From positions 248,001 to 312,000 of the forward strand of contig CAVVAM010000014.1 of NCBI GenBank assembly GCA_963746265.1: a stretch of DNA of 64,000 nt. The letters run 5' to 3'. A model generated the notes under the pieces. That model saw nothing but the letters and a program-made list of their open reading frames with translations, ran no database searches and had not been told where the DNA came from. How positions within the stretch are numbered: position 1 is the first letter of the stretch; each line of letters starts with the position of its first letter. Shown piece after piece: positions 13,268 through 22,333 of this stretch. A program made the position numbers and the translations under genes. The DNA comes from Ilumatobacter sp963746265 (GTDB lineage Bacteria; Actinomycetota; Acidimicrobiia; Acidimicrobiales; Ilumatobacteraceae).

Positions 13268-13921
13268 ATGCGCCTCAACCTGTCCGCTGACGAAGTCCTC
13301 GCCACCACCCGATCCGTTCGCAAGCGACTGGATTTCGACCGTCCCGTCGAGAAGGAGATCATCATGGAGTGCCTGCACCTGGCGCTTCAGGCGCCGACCG
13401 GCTCCAACAGCCAGGGCTGGCAATGGGTGTTCGTCGAGGACCAGGCCAAGAAGGACCGGCTCGCGCAGATCTACCGCGACAACTTCGAGCTGTATCGGAA
13501 CATGCCGCGCGCGCAGTACGACGAGGGCGACACGAGGGCCGACCGGATGGACGCGGTCGTCGACTCGGCCACCTACCTCTCGGACAACTTCGAGAAGTCG
13601 CCGATCATGATGATCCCGTGCATCAAGGGTCGGGCCGACGGCGGTGCAGGGGGTTCGGCGACCGGCGCCGGCATGTGGGGCTCGATCCTGCCGGCAGTGT
13701 GGAGCATGATGCTCGCGCTGCGCGAGCGTGGGATCGGGTCGGCGTGGACCACCATCCACCTGATCGGCGATGGCGAGCGCGAGGCGGCGGAATTGCTCGG
13801 CATCCCGTACGACACCCATACGCAGGCGGGCCTGTTCCCGATCGCGTACACCAAGGGAACCGACTTCAAGCCGGCCAAGCGACTGCCGGCCGAGGAGGTC
13901 TCCCACTGGGATCATTGGTGA
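13268..13921 (+). CDS. nitroreductase family FMN oxidoreductase
   Basis: 217 residues with the nitroreductase fold: TTRSVRKRLDFDRPV near residue 15 (FMN phosphate-binding Arg-Ser region), LALQAPTGSNSQGWQWVFV, and near the C-terminal half GSILPAVWSMMLALRERGIGSAWTT, typical of the second FMN-contact helix. Members use NAD(P)H and FMN to reduce nitro compounds, quinones or enones. The stop codon overlaps the GTG start of the next gene (GTGA), so the two are translationally coupled. The physiological substrate cannot be inferred. Confidence 0.85.
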   Translation: MRLNLSADEVLATTRSVRKRLDFDRPVEKEIIMECLHLALQAPTGSNSQGWQWVFVEDQAKKDRLAQIYRDNFELYRNMPRAQYDEGDTRADRMDAVVDSATYLSDNFEKSPIMMIPCIKGRADGGAGGSATGAGMWGSILPAVWSMMLALRERGIGSAWTTIHLIGDGEREAAELLGIPYDTHTQAGLFPIAYTKGTDFKPAKRLPAEEVSHWDHW

Positions 13922-14685
13922 GCGCGTCGCCCGACGACGCCGCGCAATCCGGGTTCGCGTACCGATTCGACTGGGGGGTCGAGGGTCTCGACTCGCTCGC
14001 AGGACACTGTGACGTCGTCGTCGTGGTCGACATCCTGCGCTTCACCACGGCAGTGAGCGTGGCAGTCGACGCGGGTGCCACGGTCGTCCCGTTCCGCTGG
14101 CAGGACGCACGTGCCGCAACGTACGCGGCCGGACTGCGGGCGGTCCTCGCCGGCCGGCGCGGAGACGGCGGGCCGTCACTGTCACCGACCGACCTCGTCG
14201 ACCTCCGTCCGGGAACCCGCATCGTGCTGCCGTCCCCGAACGGGTCGACGATCGCCGTCGCCGCGGCGGAGCGCGGCGTCCCGTTCGTGCTCGCCGGGTC
14301 GCTCCGAAACGCGTCGGCGACAGCACGGCGAGCACGGGCGCTGTCGCACGACGGCGCGATCGGCGTGATCGCCGCCGGCGAGCGTTGGGGCTCCGCGACG
14401 GGCCCGCTGCGTCCGGCGCTCGAGGATCAGCTCGGCGCCGGAGCCGTGCTGGCGGCGCTCGATCCGTCGGCCGCCGTCGCCCATCCTCGGTGTTCACCGG
14501 AGGCAGCAGCGGCACGATCGGCCTTCATCGACGCCAAGTCGTCGTTGATGTCGACGCTGCTCTCGTGCGCGTCAGGTCGCGAGCTGGTGGCGCGAGGGTG
14601 GGTGGACGATGTCGAGGCCAGTGCGCTGCTCGACGTGTCCGGTCATGCCGCCCAGCTGGTCGACGATGCGTTCGTCGCCGTGTGA
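13918..14685 (+). CDS. ComB-like 2-phosphosulfolactate phosphatase family protein
   Basis: 255 residues from a GTG that overlaps the nitroreductase stop. ComB-family hallmarks are VVVVDILRFTTAVSVAVDAGA at residues 34-54, LPSPNGSTIA in the middle, and the GSLRNASATARRA block. ComB hydrolyses 2-phosphosulfolactate to sulfolactate in coenzyme M synthesis in archaea. Bacterial homologues are common without that pathway, and no ComA or ComC homologue is in this window. The role here may be sulfolactate metabolism or an unrelated phosphatase. The start has no close Shine-Dalgarno, consistent with coupling to the preceding gene. Confidence 0.75.
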   Translation: MSASPDDAAQSGFAYRFDWGVEGLDSLAGHCDVVVVVDILRFTTAVSVAVDAGATVVPFRWQDARAATYAAGLRAVLAGRRGDGGPSLSPTDLVDLRPGTRIVLPSPNGSTIAVAAAERGVPFVLAGSLRNASATARRARALSHDGAIGVIAAGERWGSATGPLRPALEDQLGAGAVLAALDPSAAVAHPRCSPEAAAARSAFIDAKSSLMSTLLSCASGRELVARGWVDDVEASALLDVSGHAAQLVDDAFVAV

Positions 14686-14700
14686 CGGCGATCGGCGACG

Positions 14701-16908
14701 TCAGGTCGACTCGGACGGGCTCGCGCCGAGTGCCCCGGGCGCGACGTCCCACGGCCAGTCGCGACCGGTCACCCGTGCGATCAACCGGTCGATCGGCTCC
14801 GCGGGTGCGAACAGGAAGCCCTGCAGCTCGTCGATACCCATCTGGCGGAGCGCCAGCGCCTCCTCGACGCTCTCGACACCCTCGGCGACGGTCCGCAGGT
14901 CGTACGCATGCGCCACGCCGATGACCGCTGCGAGCACGGCCTGACCCGACGAGGTGCCGACCTGGCTCACGAGATCTCGGTCGATCTTCAGCACATCGGC
15001 GGGCACCTGGTGCAGCATGGCCAACGACGAGTACCCCGTGCCGAAGTCGTCCACCGCCAGCTCGACTCCGAAGCTCCGCATGCGGTGCAGCCGCTCGAGC
15101 GTGGCCTCGGTGTCGTCGATCATGTGCTGCTCGGTCATCTCGAAGCAGAGCGATGGTGCCGTGCCGCGTTCCCTGCGGAGCCGGTCGAGCTCGACGAAGA
15201 GATGATCGGAGCGGACCTGCACCGGCGACACATTGACCGACACGCCGCACGAACTGCCGCGCACCGCCGTGAGCGCATCTCGGGCGTCCAGCGCCTGGCG
15301 GACCATGAGCGACCCGAGTTCGTCGATCAGACCGAGCTCCTCGGCCAGCGGAACGAACTCGTTGGGTGCCACCCATGTGCCGGGGTCGATCTCCCACCGG
15401 GCCAGCGCCTCCATGCCGGTGAAGCTCCAGTCCGAGGCTCGGACGACCGGTTGGAACCACGCCCAGACGTTGCCGTAGCGAATGCCGTCGCCGAGCCGCT
15501 GTTCGAGCTGCATGCGACGACGTACCAGCTCGCGGTCGGACGTCTGGAATCGCCTCCATCGGCCACGTCCGGCGCGCTTCGCCTCGTACATCGCCGTATC
15601 GGCGTCGCGGAGCACCTCCGTCGGGGTGCGCTGGTCGTCGACGACGACGGCCCCGATGCTCGCGCTGAGATGCCAGTTGCGACCGCCGATCAACATCGGT
15701 CGGGCGAATGCATCGAGGCACCGTTGGGCGAACGCATCGCACTCGGTGCGCGACGAGCTGGCGATCGCCACGAACTCGTCACCGCCGAAGCGACCCACGA
15801 GGCCGTCGGCGCCGACGGCGGCGGTCAATCGGTCGGCGGCTTCCCGGATCAGGAGGTCTCCGGCGTCGTGGCCCAGCGCGTCGTTGACGACCTTGAGGCG
15901 ATCGAGGTCGATGAAGCAGACCGCACGGCCGAAGTCGCCGCGATCGAGGAGTTCGGCGAGGGCTGCGGACACGACACGCCGGTTCGGCGTGCCGGTGAGG
16001 GGATCGATCTCGGCGTCGTGGATCAGACGCTGCTGGGTTCGAGTGTGGTCGACCGCGATCGCGAGCAACCGTCCGGCGAGCCGGAGGACGGTCCAGTCCT
16101 CGTCGCGGGGATGGAGCGCAGCGGGGCCGTACAGTTCGATGCATCCCTGCACGGGGGTACCCCGGTCGAGGCGGATCGGCACCGACCACACGCAGCCCGT
16201 GTCGGTGGGCACGATTCGCCTGAGCCCCGACCACTGGGGGTCGTCGAGGTCAACGGCGACGATGATCTCTTCGTCGCTGAGGGCAGTCGGCCAGGCACCG
16301 TCGGGTTCGAACAGCGCGGCGGCGACGCCGTCGACCGTTGCCGGATCGACCGACGTCGACGTCGAGGCGACGAGCTGCCCGTCGTCGACAACGAAGGCGG
16401 CCGATCGGAAACCCGGAAGTGCCAACTCGACGAAGGACAGGATCTCACGGATGGCAAGGTCGAGCGAGCCCCCGAGTGTGATCTGACGGATGATCTCCGC
16501 CTGCCGGTCGAGCAACTGTGCCGACCGGCGTCGATCCTGCGGGTCGGCGAGGTGCAGCAGCACGGCCCCGAGACGTTCGTCGTCGAGACGATTGTCGGCG
16601 ACCACGTCGACGACGAGGCTGTCGGTGCCGTTGCTGATCCGGAATTCCAGCGCCTGGTGGTATCCGCGTCGCTCGCCGACGCCGCCGAACGACTCGACGG
16701 CCTGTGCGACGTCGGCCTCGTGGACGAAGTCGAGGAACGATCGATCGAGCATCTCGTCGATCCGGTAACCGAGCATGCCGTCGAACTCGTCGCTGACGAA
16801 CAGGATCGTGCCCATCGAGTCGATCGCCACGATCCCCGAATAGCCGGGCAGGCGATACGGCTCGATCAGATCCGCGGTCAGGCGCGCCTCGGTCGAGAAG
16901 GTCACCAC
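14701..16908 (-). CDS. PAS-GAF-GGDEF-EAL cyclic di-GMP turnover protein
   Basis: 735 residues with no membrane segment. A PAS-like sensor (about 20-125) is followed by a GAF-like domain (about 145-300), a GGDEF domain with intact FGGDEF at 374-379, and an EAL domain (about 475-725). The EAL domain keeps E500-A-L502, the SVNVSP Asn, the DDFGTGYSS pair D620/D621, the LKIDR Lys and the AEGVES Glu. Both the diguanylate cyclase and the phosphodiesterase therefore look catalytically competent. Which activity dominates probably depends on the cytosolic sensor domains. It is a single-gene unit between ComB and the GntR regulator. Confidence 0.9.
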   Translation of the reverse strand: MVTFSTEARLTADLIEPYRLPGYSGIVAIDSMGTILFVSDEFDGMLGYRIDEMLDRSFLDFVHEADVAQAVESFGGVGERRGYHQALEFRISNGTDSLVVDVVADNRLDDERLGAVLLHLADPQDRRRSAQLLDRQAEIIRQITLGGSLDLAIREILSFVELALPGFRSAAFVVDDGQLVASTSTSVDPATVDGVAAALFEPDGAWPTALSDEEIIVAVDLDDPQWSGLRRIVPTDTGCVWSVPIRLDRGTPVQGCIELYGPAALHPRDEDWTVLRLAGRLLAIAVDHTRTQQRLIHDAEIDPLTGTPNRRVVSAALAELLDRGDFGRAVCFIDLDRLKVVNDALGHDAGDLLIREAADRLTAAVGADGLVGRFGGDEFVAIASSSRTECDAFAQRCLDAFARPMLIGGRNWHLSASIGAVVVDDQRTPTEVLRDADTAMYEAKRAGRGRWRRFQTSDRELVRRRMQLEQRLGDGIRYGNVWAWFQPVVRASDWSFTGMEALARWEIDPGTWVAPNEFVPLAEELGLIDELGSLMVRQALDARDALTAVRGSSCGVSVNVSPVQVRSDHLFVELDRLRRERGTAPSLCFEMTEQHMIDDTEATLERLHRMRSFGVELAVDDFGTGYSSLAMLHQVPADVLKIDRDLVSQVGTSSGQAVLAAVIGVAHAYDLRTVAEGVESVEEALALRQMGIDELQGFLFAPAEPIDRLIARVTGRDWPWDVAPGALGASPSEST

Positions 16909-16972
16909 GCGTTATCGGCTGGTGCCGCCCGAAGCTTGAGGAGTTCTTGAAGGATTTCTTCGCTCGGGCGCA

Positions 16973-17698
16973 TCAGTCGACCAATCGGAGCCCGGACGGC
17001 GTGATCGACGGCTCGTCGTGAGGCAGGTCAACGACGAACTCGGTGCGGTGGGCAGGAAAGAAGTGTTCGCTCACGAGCACCGGTTTACCCGACAGGTCGG
17101 TGGTGATGCGTTGGCATTTCAGGAGGGGCGCCCCCACGGGCACGGCCAACAGCTCGGCGAGCTCCGGTTCTGCCGAATCCGCTCCGATCGTCTGCGTGGC
17201 GCCGCGGAGCTCGACGTCGAGCAGCTCGTAGAACGGCGTGCGTTCGACGTCGTCCATGGAGAGCTTCTGACCGATTTCGGCCGGACACCAGACCGTGACC
17301 ACCGCGAACGGCTCACCGTCGGCGAGGTTGACGCGTTTGACCCGGAGCACCTTCGTCGAGCCGAGCAGCTTCTTCACGTGCGGCGGCGGCGATTCGAACG
17401 AGAACTCGATCACCCGGCGGGTGGCGTGGCGACCGCTCGTCAGGAGTTGCGACTCGATCGTGCCCAAACGCTCGAGGCTCTGGCGCACCGGCTCGGTCGA
17501 GACGAACCATCCGAAACCCTGGCGAGCCGCGATCAAACCGTCGTCGCGGACCAGTTCGAGTGCCCGCCGGATCGTGACCCGACTCGCGGAGAACTCGGCC
17601 GACAGCTCCGACTCGCTCGGGAGGAGCGATCCGGGCGCGGCAGTGCGGACACGCCGACGCAGCTCGTCGGCGATCTCCTGGTAGCGGACGCTCCTCAC
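16973..17698 (-). CDS. GntR/HutC-family transcriptional regulator
   Basis: 241 residues beginning at GTG 17698. An N-terminal winged helix-turn-helix (RYQEIADELRRRV...LPSESELSAEFSASRVTIRRAL...GLIAARQGFGWFV) is followed by a UTRA ligand-binding domain (about 85-235). This is the HutC subfamily layout, and such regulators sense small metabolites. It lies 28 nt downstream of the VOC gene on the same strand. The divergent aconitase promoter just beyond contains AT-rich sequence with TGTA/TACA arms that could be its operator, but this is speculative. Confidence 0.85.
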   Translation of the reverse strand: MRSVRYQEIADELRRRVRTAAPGSLLPSESELSAEFSASRVTIRRALELVRDDGLIAARQGFGWFVSTEPVRQSLERLGTIESQLLTSGRHATRRVIEFSFESPPPHVKKLLGSTKVLRVKRVNLADGEPFAVVTVWCPAEIGQKLSMDDVERTPFYELLDVELRGATQTIGADSAEPELAELLAVPVGAPLLKCQRITTDLSGKPVLVSEHFFPAHRTEFVVDLPHDEPSITPSGLRLVD

Positions 17699-17726
17699 GT
17701 GCCGTCCCGATGCCCGTGGCGAGCGT

Positions 17727-18131
17727 TCACGACGCGGCCTCGATCAGTTCGATCCGGTTCCCGAACGGGTCGTCGACGTGGCATCGAACGAGCCCGGGGA
17801 TCTCGTCGTTCCAGCGCACGTCGAGACCGGCGACGTCGACGAACGCAGGGAGACCCTCCACCAGGAGGGCCGGGTGCGCTTTGCGGGCCGGGACGAAGTC
17901 GCGTTCCACCCCGACGTGGATCTCGACGGGACCGGCACGGAACCACGCACCACCACGAGCGGCAAGGAGTGGCGGCTTGGGCATCTCGGTCATGCCGAGG
18001 ACGCCCGCGTAGAACGCTCGCGCCCGTGGCTCCCCGCCCGCCGGGATCGCGAGCTGGACGTGGTCGATCCCGCGCCACACCTGCTCGTGGGTGGGTGTCG
18101 TGGGACGGTCGGATGGCTTTGCTGCGCCCAT
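17727..18131 (-). CDS. VOC (glyoxalase/bleomycin-resistance/dioxygenase) family protein
   Basis: 134 residues, one VOC module of two beta-alpha-beta-beta-beta repeats. IDHVQLAIPAGGEPRARAFYAGVLGM is a classic first repeat with metal-ligand His24, and CHVDDPFGNRIELIE ends the second repeat with the conserved DPFGNRIE and a ligand Glu. Members are metal-dependent lyases, isomerases, dioxygenases or drug-binding proteins, so the activity is open. The ATG at 18131 lies inside the divergent aconitase promoter. The GntR gene follows after 28 nt, so the two are probably one transcript. Confidence 0.78.
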   Translation of the reverse strand: MGAAKPSDRPTTPTHEQVWRGIDHVQLAIPAGGEPRARAFYAGVLGMTEMPKPPLLAARGGAWFRAGPVEIHVGVERDFVPARKAHPALLVEGLPAFVDVAGLDVRWNDEIPGLVRCHVDDPFGNRIELIEAAS

Positions 18132-18147
18132 GCACTTGTATTATAGT
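18119..18147 (+). promoter_or_regulatory. aconitase promoter, likely leaderless
   Basis: TTGCTG (18119-18124) and TATAGT (18142-18147) are spaced by 17 bp. The -10 ends 7 nt before the aconitase ATG at 18155, so transcription would begin at or next to the start codon. No Shine-Dalgarno is present. The promoter overlaps the start of the divergent VOC gene, so the two directions may interfere. TGTA (18137-18140) and TACA (18152-18155) form imperfect operator-like arms around the -10. Confidence 0.6.
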
Positions 18148-18154
18148 TGTCTAC

Positions 18155-20422
18155 ATGACCGTGACTGCAGACACCCCGATCGCACTCGTCGAGGCCGTGT
18201 ACGCGAGCCTGTCAGACCACGTGCATCTCGGGCGCGAACGACTGGGTCGACCCCTGACGCTGGCCGAGAAGATCCTCGTCAACCATCTCGCCGACCCGGC
18301 CAACCAGGAGATGGAACGCGGCGTCAGCTACGCCGACTTCCACCCGGATCGGGTTGCGATGCAGGACGCCACGGCGCAGATGGCCCTGCTGCAGTTCATG
18401 ACGGCCGGCCTGCCCGAGGTCGCCGTGCCCTCCACCGTGCACTGCGATCACCTGATCCAGGCCAAGGTCGGCGCGCAGATCGACCTCGGCGTGGCGGTCG
18501 ATACCAACAAGGAGGTGTACGACTTCCTGCGGAGCGTGTCGGCCAAGTACTCGATCGGCTTCTGGGGGCCGGGCTCGGGCATCATCCATCAGGTGGTGCT
18601 CGAGAATTACGCCTTCCCCGGCGGGATGATGATCGGCACCGACAGTCACACGCCCAACGCCGGTGGACTCGGCATGGTGGCGATCGGGGTCGGAGGTGCC
18701 GATGCGGTCGACGTGATGACCGGCTTCCCGTGGAACGTCCGGTGGCCGAAGGTCATCGGAGTCAAGCTCACCGGCACGCTGAGCGACTGGTCGAGCCCGA
18801 AGGACGTCATTCTCGAAGTGGCCCGCCGGCTGACGGTCAAGGGCGGGACGGGTGCGATCGTCGAGTACCACGGCCCCGGGGCCGACACGATCTCGGCGAC
18901 GGGCAAGGCCACGATCTGCAACATGGGCGCCGAGATCGGCGCCACGACCTCGGTGTTCGGATACGACCAGAACATGGCGATGTACCTCAAGGCGACCGGC
19001 CGCGAGGCGATCGCCGATGCCGCCGACCAGGTCGCCGCCGACCTGCGTGCCGACGAAGGAGCGCTCTACGACCAACTGATCGAGATCGATCTCGACACGC
19101 TGAAGCCGTTGCTCAACGGTCCCCACACACCCGATCTCGCACATCGGACCGGCGCCGACGGCGTCGGCAAGGCAGCTCGTGAGAACGATTGGCCGCTCGT
19201 CCCGTCGGCCACGCTGATCGGCTCCTGCACCAACTCGTCGTACGAAGACATCACGCGAGCAGCATCGATCGCCCGCCAGGCCGCCGCAGCCGGCCTCACG
19301 GCCCAGGTCCCGCTGTTGATCACACCCGGCTCGGAGCAGACCCGCGCCACGATCGAACGCGATGGCCTCCTGGCCGACCTCGAGGCGGTCGGCGCCACCG
19401 TGCTCGCCAATGCGTGCGGTCCCTGCATCGGCCAGTGGAGCCGGCCCGAGGCGATCACCGGGCACACGAACACGATCGTCACCTCCTTCAACCGCAACTT
19501 CCCGAAGCGCAACGACGGCTCGGCCAAGACGCTGGCATTCGTCACGTCGCCCGACACCGTGATGGCGATAGCGCTCAGCGGTCGGCTCGACTTCGATCCC
19601 ACGACCGACACGATCACCGCCCCGGACGGCACGGAGGTGACCCTCGACGCGCCGGTCGGTCAGGTACTCCCCGACGCAGGCTACGACCCGGGCGCGGACA
19701 CGTTCACCGCACCGCCCGCCGATGGCAGCGCGGTCGAGGTCGCGGTCAGCCCCGACAGCGATCGACTGCAGTTGCTCGAACCGTTCCCGGCGTGGAACGG
19801 CGAGGACTACCGCGAACTGCCGGTGCTGGTGAAAGCGCAGGGCAAGTTCACCACCGATCACATCTCGATGGCCGGTCCGTGGCTCAAGTACCGCGGCCAT
19901 CTCGAGAACATCTCGGGCAACCTGTACCTGGGCGCGGTCAACGCCTACGACGGGTACGAGGTCGGTTTCGGCAAGAACCAGCTGACCGGCGAGACCCACA
20001 CGTTCCCGGAGATCGCGAAGGCCTATCACGAGGCCGGGCAGCCGTGGGTCGTGATCGGCGACGAGAACATGGGCGAGGGATCCAGCCGAGAACACGCCGC
20101 GATGGAACCACGTTTCCGGCTGGGCCTCGTCGCCATCGCGCGGAGCTTCGCCCGCATCCACGAGACGAACCTGAAGAAGCAGGGCATGCTGCCGATGACG
20201 TTCGCCGACCCGTCCACCTACGATCTGATCGGCGAAGACGACCGCATCAACGTCTTGGGCCTGCCTCCGGTACCCGGCGAGCCGATCCACTGCCAGATCG
20301 TCAAGCCCGACGGCACCACGATCGACTTCCTCGGGATGCACACGTTCAGCCCCGAACAGGTGGAATGGTTCCGGGCGGGTTCGGCGCTCAACGTCGTGCG
20401 GCGGATGCTTGCGAACGATTGA
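18155..20422 (+). CDS. acn: aconitate hydratase, mitochondrial-type
   Basis: 755 residues. The 4Fe-4S ligands are Cys358 (GSCTNSS) and Cys421/Cys424 (CGPC). DSHTPNAGG, SFNRNF and the C-terminal swivel-domain block GEGSSREHAAMEPRF are all intact. The enzyme interconverts citrate and isocitrate in the TCA cycle. Its length and the small-loop layout match the mitochondrial aconitase (ACO2-like) class rather than the ~890-residue AcnA/IRP class usual in many Actinobacteria. The ATG at 18155 starts right after the -10 element, consistent with leaderless translation. Citrate synthase lies 6 kb away. Confidence 0.93.
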   Translation: MTVTADTPIALVEAVYASLSDHVHLGRERLGRPLTLAEKILVNHLADPANQEMERGVSYADFHPDRVAMQDATAQMALLQFMTAGLPEVAVPSTVHCDHLIQAKVGAQIDLGVAVDTNKEVYDFLRSVSAKYSIGFWGPGSGIIHQVVLENYAFPGGMMIGTDSHTPNAGGLGMVAIGVGGADAVDVMTGFPWNVRWPKVIGVKLTGTLSDWSSPKDVILEVARRLTVKGGTGAIVEYHGPGADTISATGKATICNMGAEIGATTSVFGYDQNMAMYLKATGREAIADAADQVAADLRADEGALYDQLIEIDLDTLKPLLNGPHTPDLAHRTGADGVGKAARENDWPLVPSATLIGSCTNSSYEDITRAASIARQAAAAGLTAQVPLLITPGSEQTRATIERDGLLADLEAVGATVLANACGPCIGQWSRPEAITGHTNTIVTSFNRNFPKRNDGSAKTLAFVTSPDTVMAIALSGRLDFDPTTDTITAPDGTEVTLDAPVGQVLPDAGYDPGADTFTAPPADGSAVEVAVSPDSDRLQLLEPFPAWNGEDYRELPVLVKAQGKFTTDHISMAGPWLKYRGHLENISGNLYLGAVNAYDGYEVGFGKNQLTGETHTFPEIAKAYHEAGQPWVVIGDENMGEGSSREHAAMEPRFRLGLVAIARSFARIHETNLKKQGMLPMTFADPSTYDLIGEDDRINVLGLPPVPGEPIHCQIVKPDGTTIDFLGMHTFSPEQVEWFRAGSALNVVRRMLAND

Positions 20423-20464
20423 ACTACCGGTCGAACGGGTGATGCCGGCGAACGCGTCCGGCGC

Positions 20465-21325
20465 TCACCGCAGCCTGGTCTCGACCGGTTCGTACTGCGG
20501 CTCGTTGGCGAGGTCTTCGAGCCGGCGGATGCCGTCGTCGGCCTGGAATCGCATCGAGGTCCACGACCAACTGCGGTCGCCGATCCATGAGGACAACATA
20601 CGCCAGAGCGCGATCCCGGCGACGACGAGCAGACCTGCTGTGGCCGCGTCGATCCACCAGTGGTTCGCCGTCGCGATGATCGACAGCGTCATCAGGATCG
20701 GGTGGATCACGATCAGCCAGCGCCAGCGTGAGCGGAGTACGCTGACGACGGCAATGGCCACGATCACGGCCCACGCGAAGTGCAGCGACGGCATGGCCGC
20801 GATCTGATTGGCGGCGCCCTCGAGCGGGTTCTCGGGGTAGATCTCGGGGCCCCACCTGGCCATCGTGTCGACGAACCCATCCATCATGCGGGGTGGCGCC
20901 AGTGGGAACAGCAGGTGGATGATCAGTCCGGTGAAGGTCGAGAACGCCATCAGGTTGCGGAACGACGCGTATCGATCCGAGTGGCGCAGGTACAGCCACA
21001 GCAGCAGCCCGATCGCCGCTGGGAAGTGGAACCAGATGTAGTAGTGGTTCAGCAGCTTGATGAGCGTGGGGTGATCCAGCAGGAACCCTTGCAGGTCGTC
21101 TTCGAAGGGGAGACCGAGCCAGCTCTCGAATCGAATGATGTCACGGGCGTTGGCGAACGCCGCACGGAGGTCGGTCTTGTTCAGCGTCCGGATCGTCCGG
21201 TAGATGATCAGCAAGCCGGCGACGATGCCGATCTCGACGAGCATCTGGGCGCCGTAGCGGCTCCGCCACCAGGACGCGACCGCCCGTGCTTCGCCACGCT
21301 CCCCGGTACTCACAGCCATACCCAT
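20465..21325 (-). CDS. PAP2-superfamily membrane phosphatase/phosphotransferase
   Basis: About 286 residues with five or six membrane helices. The phosphatase signature is in two parts: AMPSLHFAWA (catalytic-type His after a Ser) and, about 35 residues later, NHWWIDAATAG (second His and Asp). An FPLAPPRMMD motif between helices is typical of the PAP2_3 branch that includes inositol-phosphoceramide synthase-like proteins. It probably acts on a lipid phosphate or transfers a phospho-headgroup at the membrane. The ATG at 21325 is chosen over the GTG one codon earlier because AAGG lies about 8 nt before it. Confidence 0.8.
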   Translation of the reverse strand: MGMAVSTGERGEARAVASWWRSRYGAQMLVEIGIVAGLLIIYRTIRTLNKTDLRAAFANARDIIRFESWLGLPFEDDLQGFLLDHPTLIKLLNHYYIWFHFPAAIGLLLWLYLRHSDRYASFRNLMAFSTFTGLIIHLLFPLAPPRMMDGFVDTMARWGPEIYPENPLEGAANQIAAMPSLHFAWAVIVAIAVVSVLRSRWRWLIVIHPILMTLSIIATANHWWIDAATAGLLVVAGIALWRMLSSWIGDRSWSWTSMRFQADDGIRRLEDLANEPQYEPVETRLR

Positions 21326-21381
21326 CACAAGACCTTCGACCTATCACATTACTCTCGTAACAACATCGACATACAGCAGAT

Positions 21382-21399
21382 TTGTTCCGATTGTTCCGA
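21382..21399. repeat. tandem 9-bp direct repeat in divergent promoter region
   Basis: TTGTTCCGA occurs twice back-to-back just before the Shine-Dalgarno (AGGAG) of the DinB-like gene, in the AT-richer divergent gap. Such repeats can be operator sites, but no regulator is indicated. Confidence 0.4.
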
Positions 21400-21420
21400 A
21401 ATCCGGTGTCAGGAGTCACA

Positions 21421-21969
21421 ATGCCCCCAAAAACCAGTGACAACGATGTGATTCGAATGCCGCCGCCGCCGTCGGACCCGGCTCGAACGGCTGGCGAGCG
21501 AGAGATGTTGCTGTCCTATCTCAACTTCTATCGCACGGTCCTGGTCCGGAAATGCGCCGATCTCGATGCCGACTCGCTCCGGGTCACGGCCGCCAGTTCG
21601 ACGCTGACGCTCGGTCGCCTGCTCCGTCACATGGCATGGGTGGAGGACTTCTGGTTCGGTGAGGTGCTCCACGGACGCAACACGATCGCCGAGTGGGCCG
21701 GAGCGGACTGCGACGCACATCCCGACTGGGAGATGGACACCGCCGCCGACTTCTCCCCCGCCGAGCTGGGCCGACAGTTCGATGACGCAGTCGGCCGCAG
21801 CCGGGCGGCGATCACGGACGTCGATCTCGACGACGTCGCGGTCGAGCAGGGTCACCACGGCCCGACGAGCCTCCGATGGATCCTCGTCCACATGATCGAA
21901 GAATACGCCCGGCACTGCGGCCATGCCGATCTGATCCGCGAAGCCATCGACGGCCGAGTCGGCGACTGA
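21421..21969 (+). CDS. DinB/DUF664 family metal-binding four-helix protein
   Basis: 182 residues from the ATG at 21421, which has AGGAG 6 nt upstream. The fold is recognisable from LLRHMAWVEDFWF in helix 2 and HMIEEYARHCGHADLIREAIDG near the C-terminus. These provide the three histidines that bind the catalytic metal in DinB/YfiT enzymes. In Actinobacteria this family includes mycothiol-dependent S-transferases, so a thiol-transfer or detoxification role is the best guess. It is divergent from the PAP2 gene. Confidence 0.78.
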   Translation: MPPKTSDNDVIRMPPPPSDPARTAGEREMLLSYLNFYRTVLVRKCADLDADSLRVTAASSTLTLGRLLRHMAWVEDFWFGEVLHGRNTIAEWAGADCDAHPDWEMDTAADFSPAELGRQFDDAVGRSRAAITDVDLDDVAVEQGHHGPTSLRWILVHMIEEYARHCGHADLIREAIDGRVGD

Positions 21970-22333
21970 CGGCTGCGGGCACCGCTGCGGGTCGGCCCAG
22001 CACCGGGCCATCGGAATTCGATGGAACGAACCGTGCTCTTCGGCGTGTGCCGGGTGTCACGATGACCGAGCGAGCGGTCGACGATCGAGATGCGGAGCGG
22101 TCGTCCCACCATCGGGAGTCCGGCTGCGGCGCGGCCGACGACCCCATGGTGCGGGCTCGGAAACCTCGGTCGACGGTCGTCGACGCCGACCACGTCACCG
22201 GGTGATGACCCCGAACCCTCGTCGGGCCCCCGGTCGAGCGGCGCGGTGACCATCGGTGGCTCGGTGCTGTACCGGGCCACCGATGAACGGGTCCTCGAGT
22301 CGTTCCCGACCTGATCGGCCGCTCGCCCCGACT
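21970..22333. other. 364-bp gap without a convincing gene
   Basis: Short open frames exist on both strands, but none has a start with a ribosome-binding site or a recognisable protein. One plus frame ends with IGGSVLYRATDERVLESFPT before TGA at 22314, which reads like a genuine C-terminus, so a decayed gene remnant is possible. A GC-rich stem (CCGAC/GTCGG) near 22330 spans the stop of the next minus-strand gene. Confidence 0.4.

Noticed and set aside
18212..20341. 709-residue minus-strand open frame
   Set aside because: Antisense to aconitase; Asp/Val/Arg-rich shadow translation without a family match.
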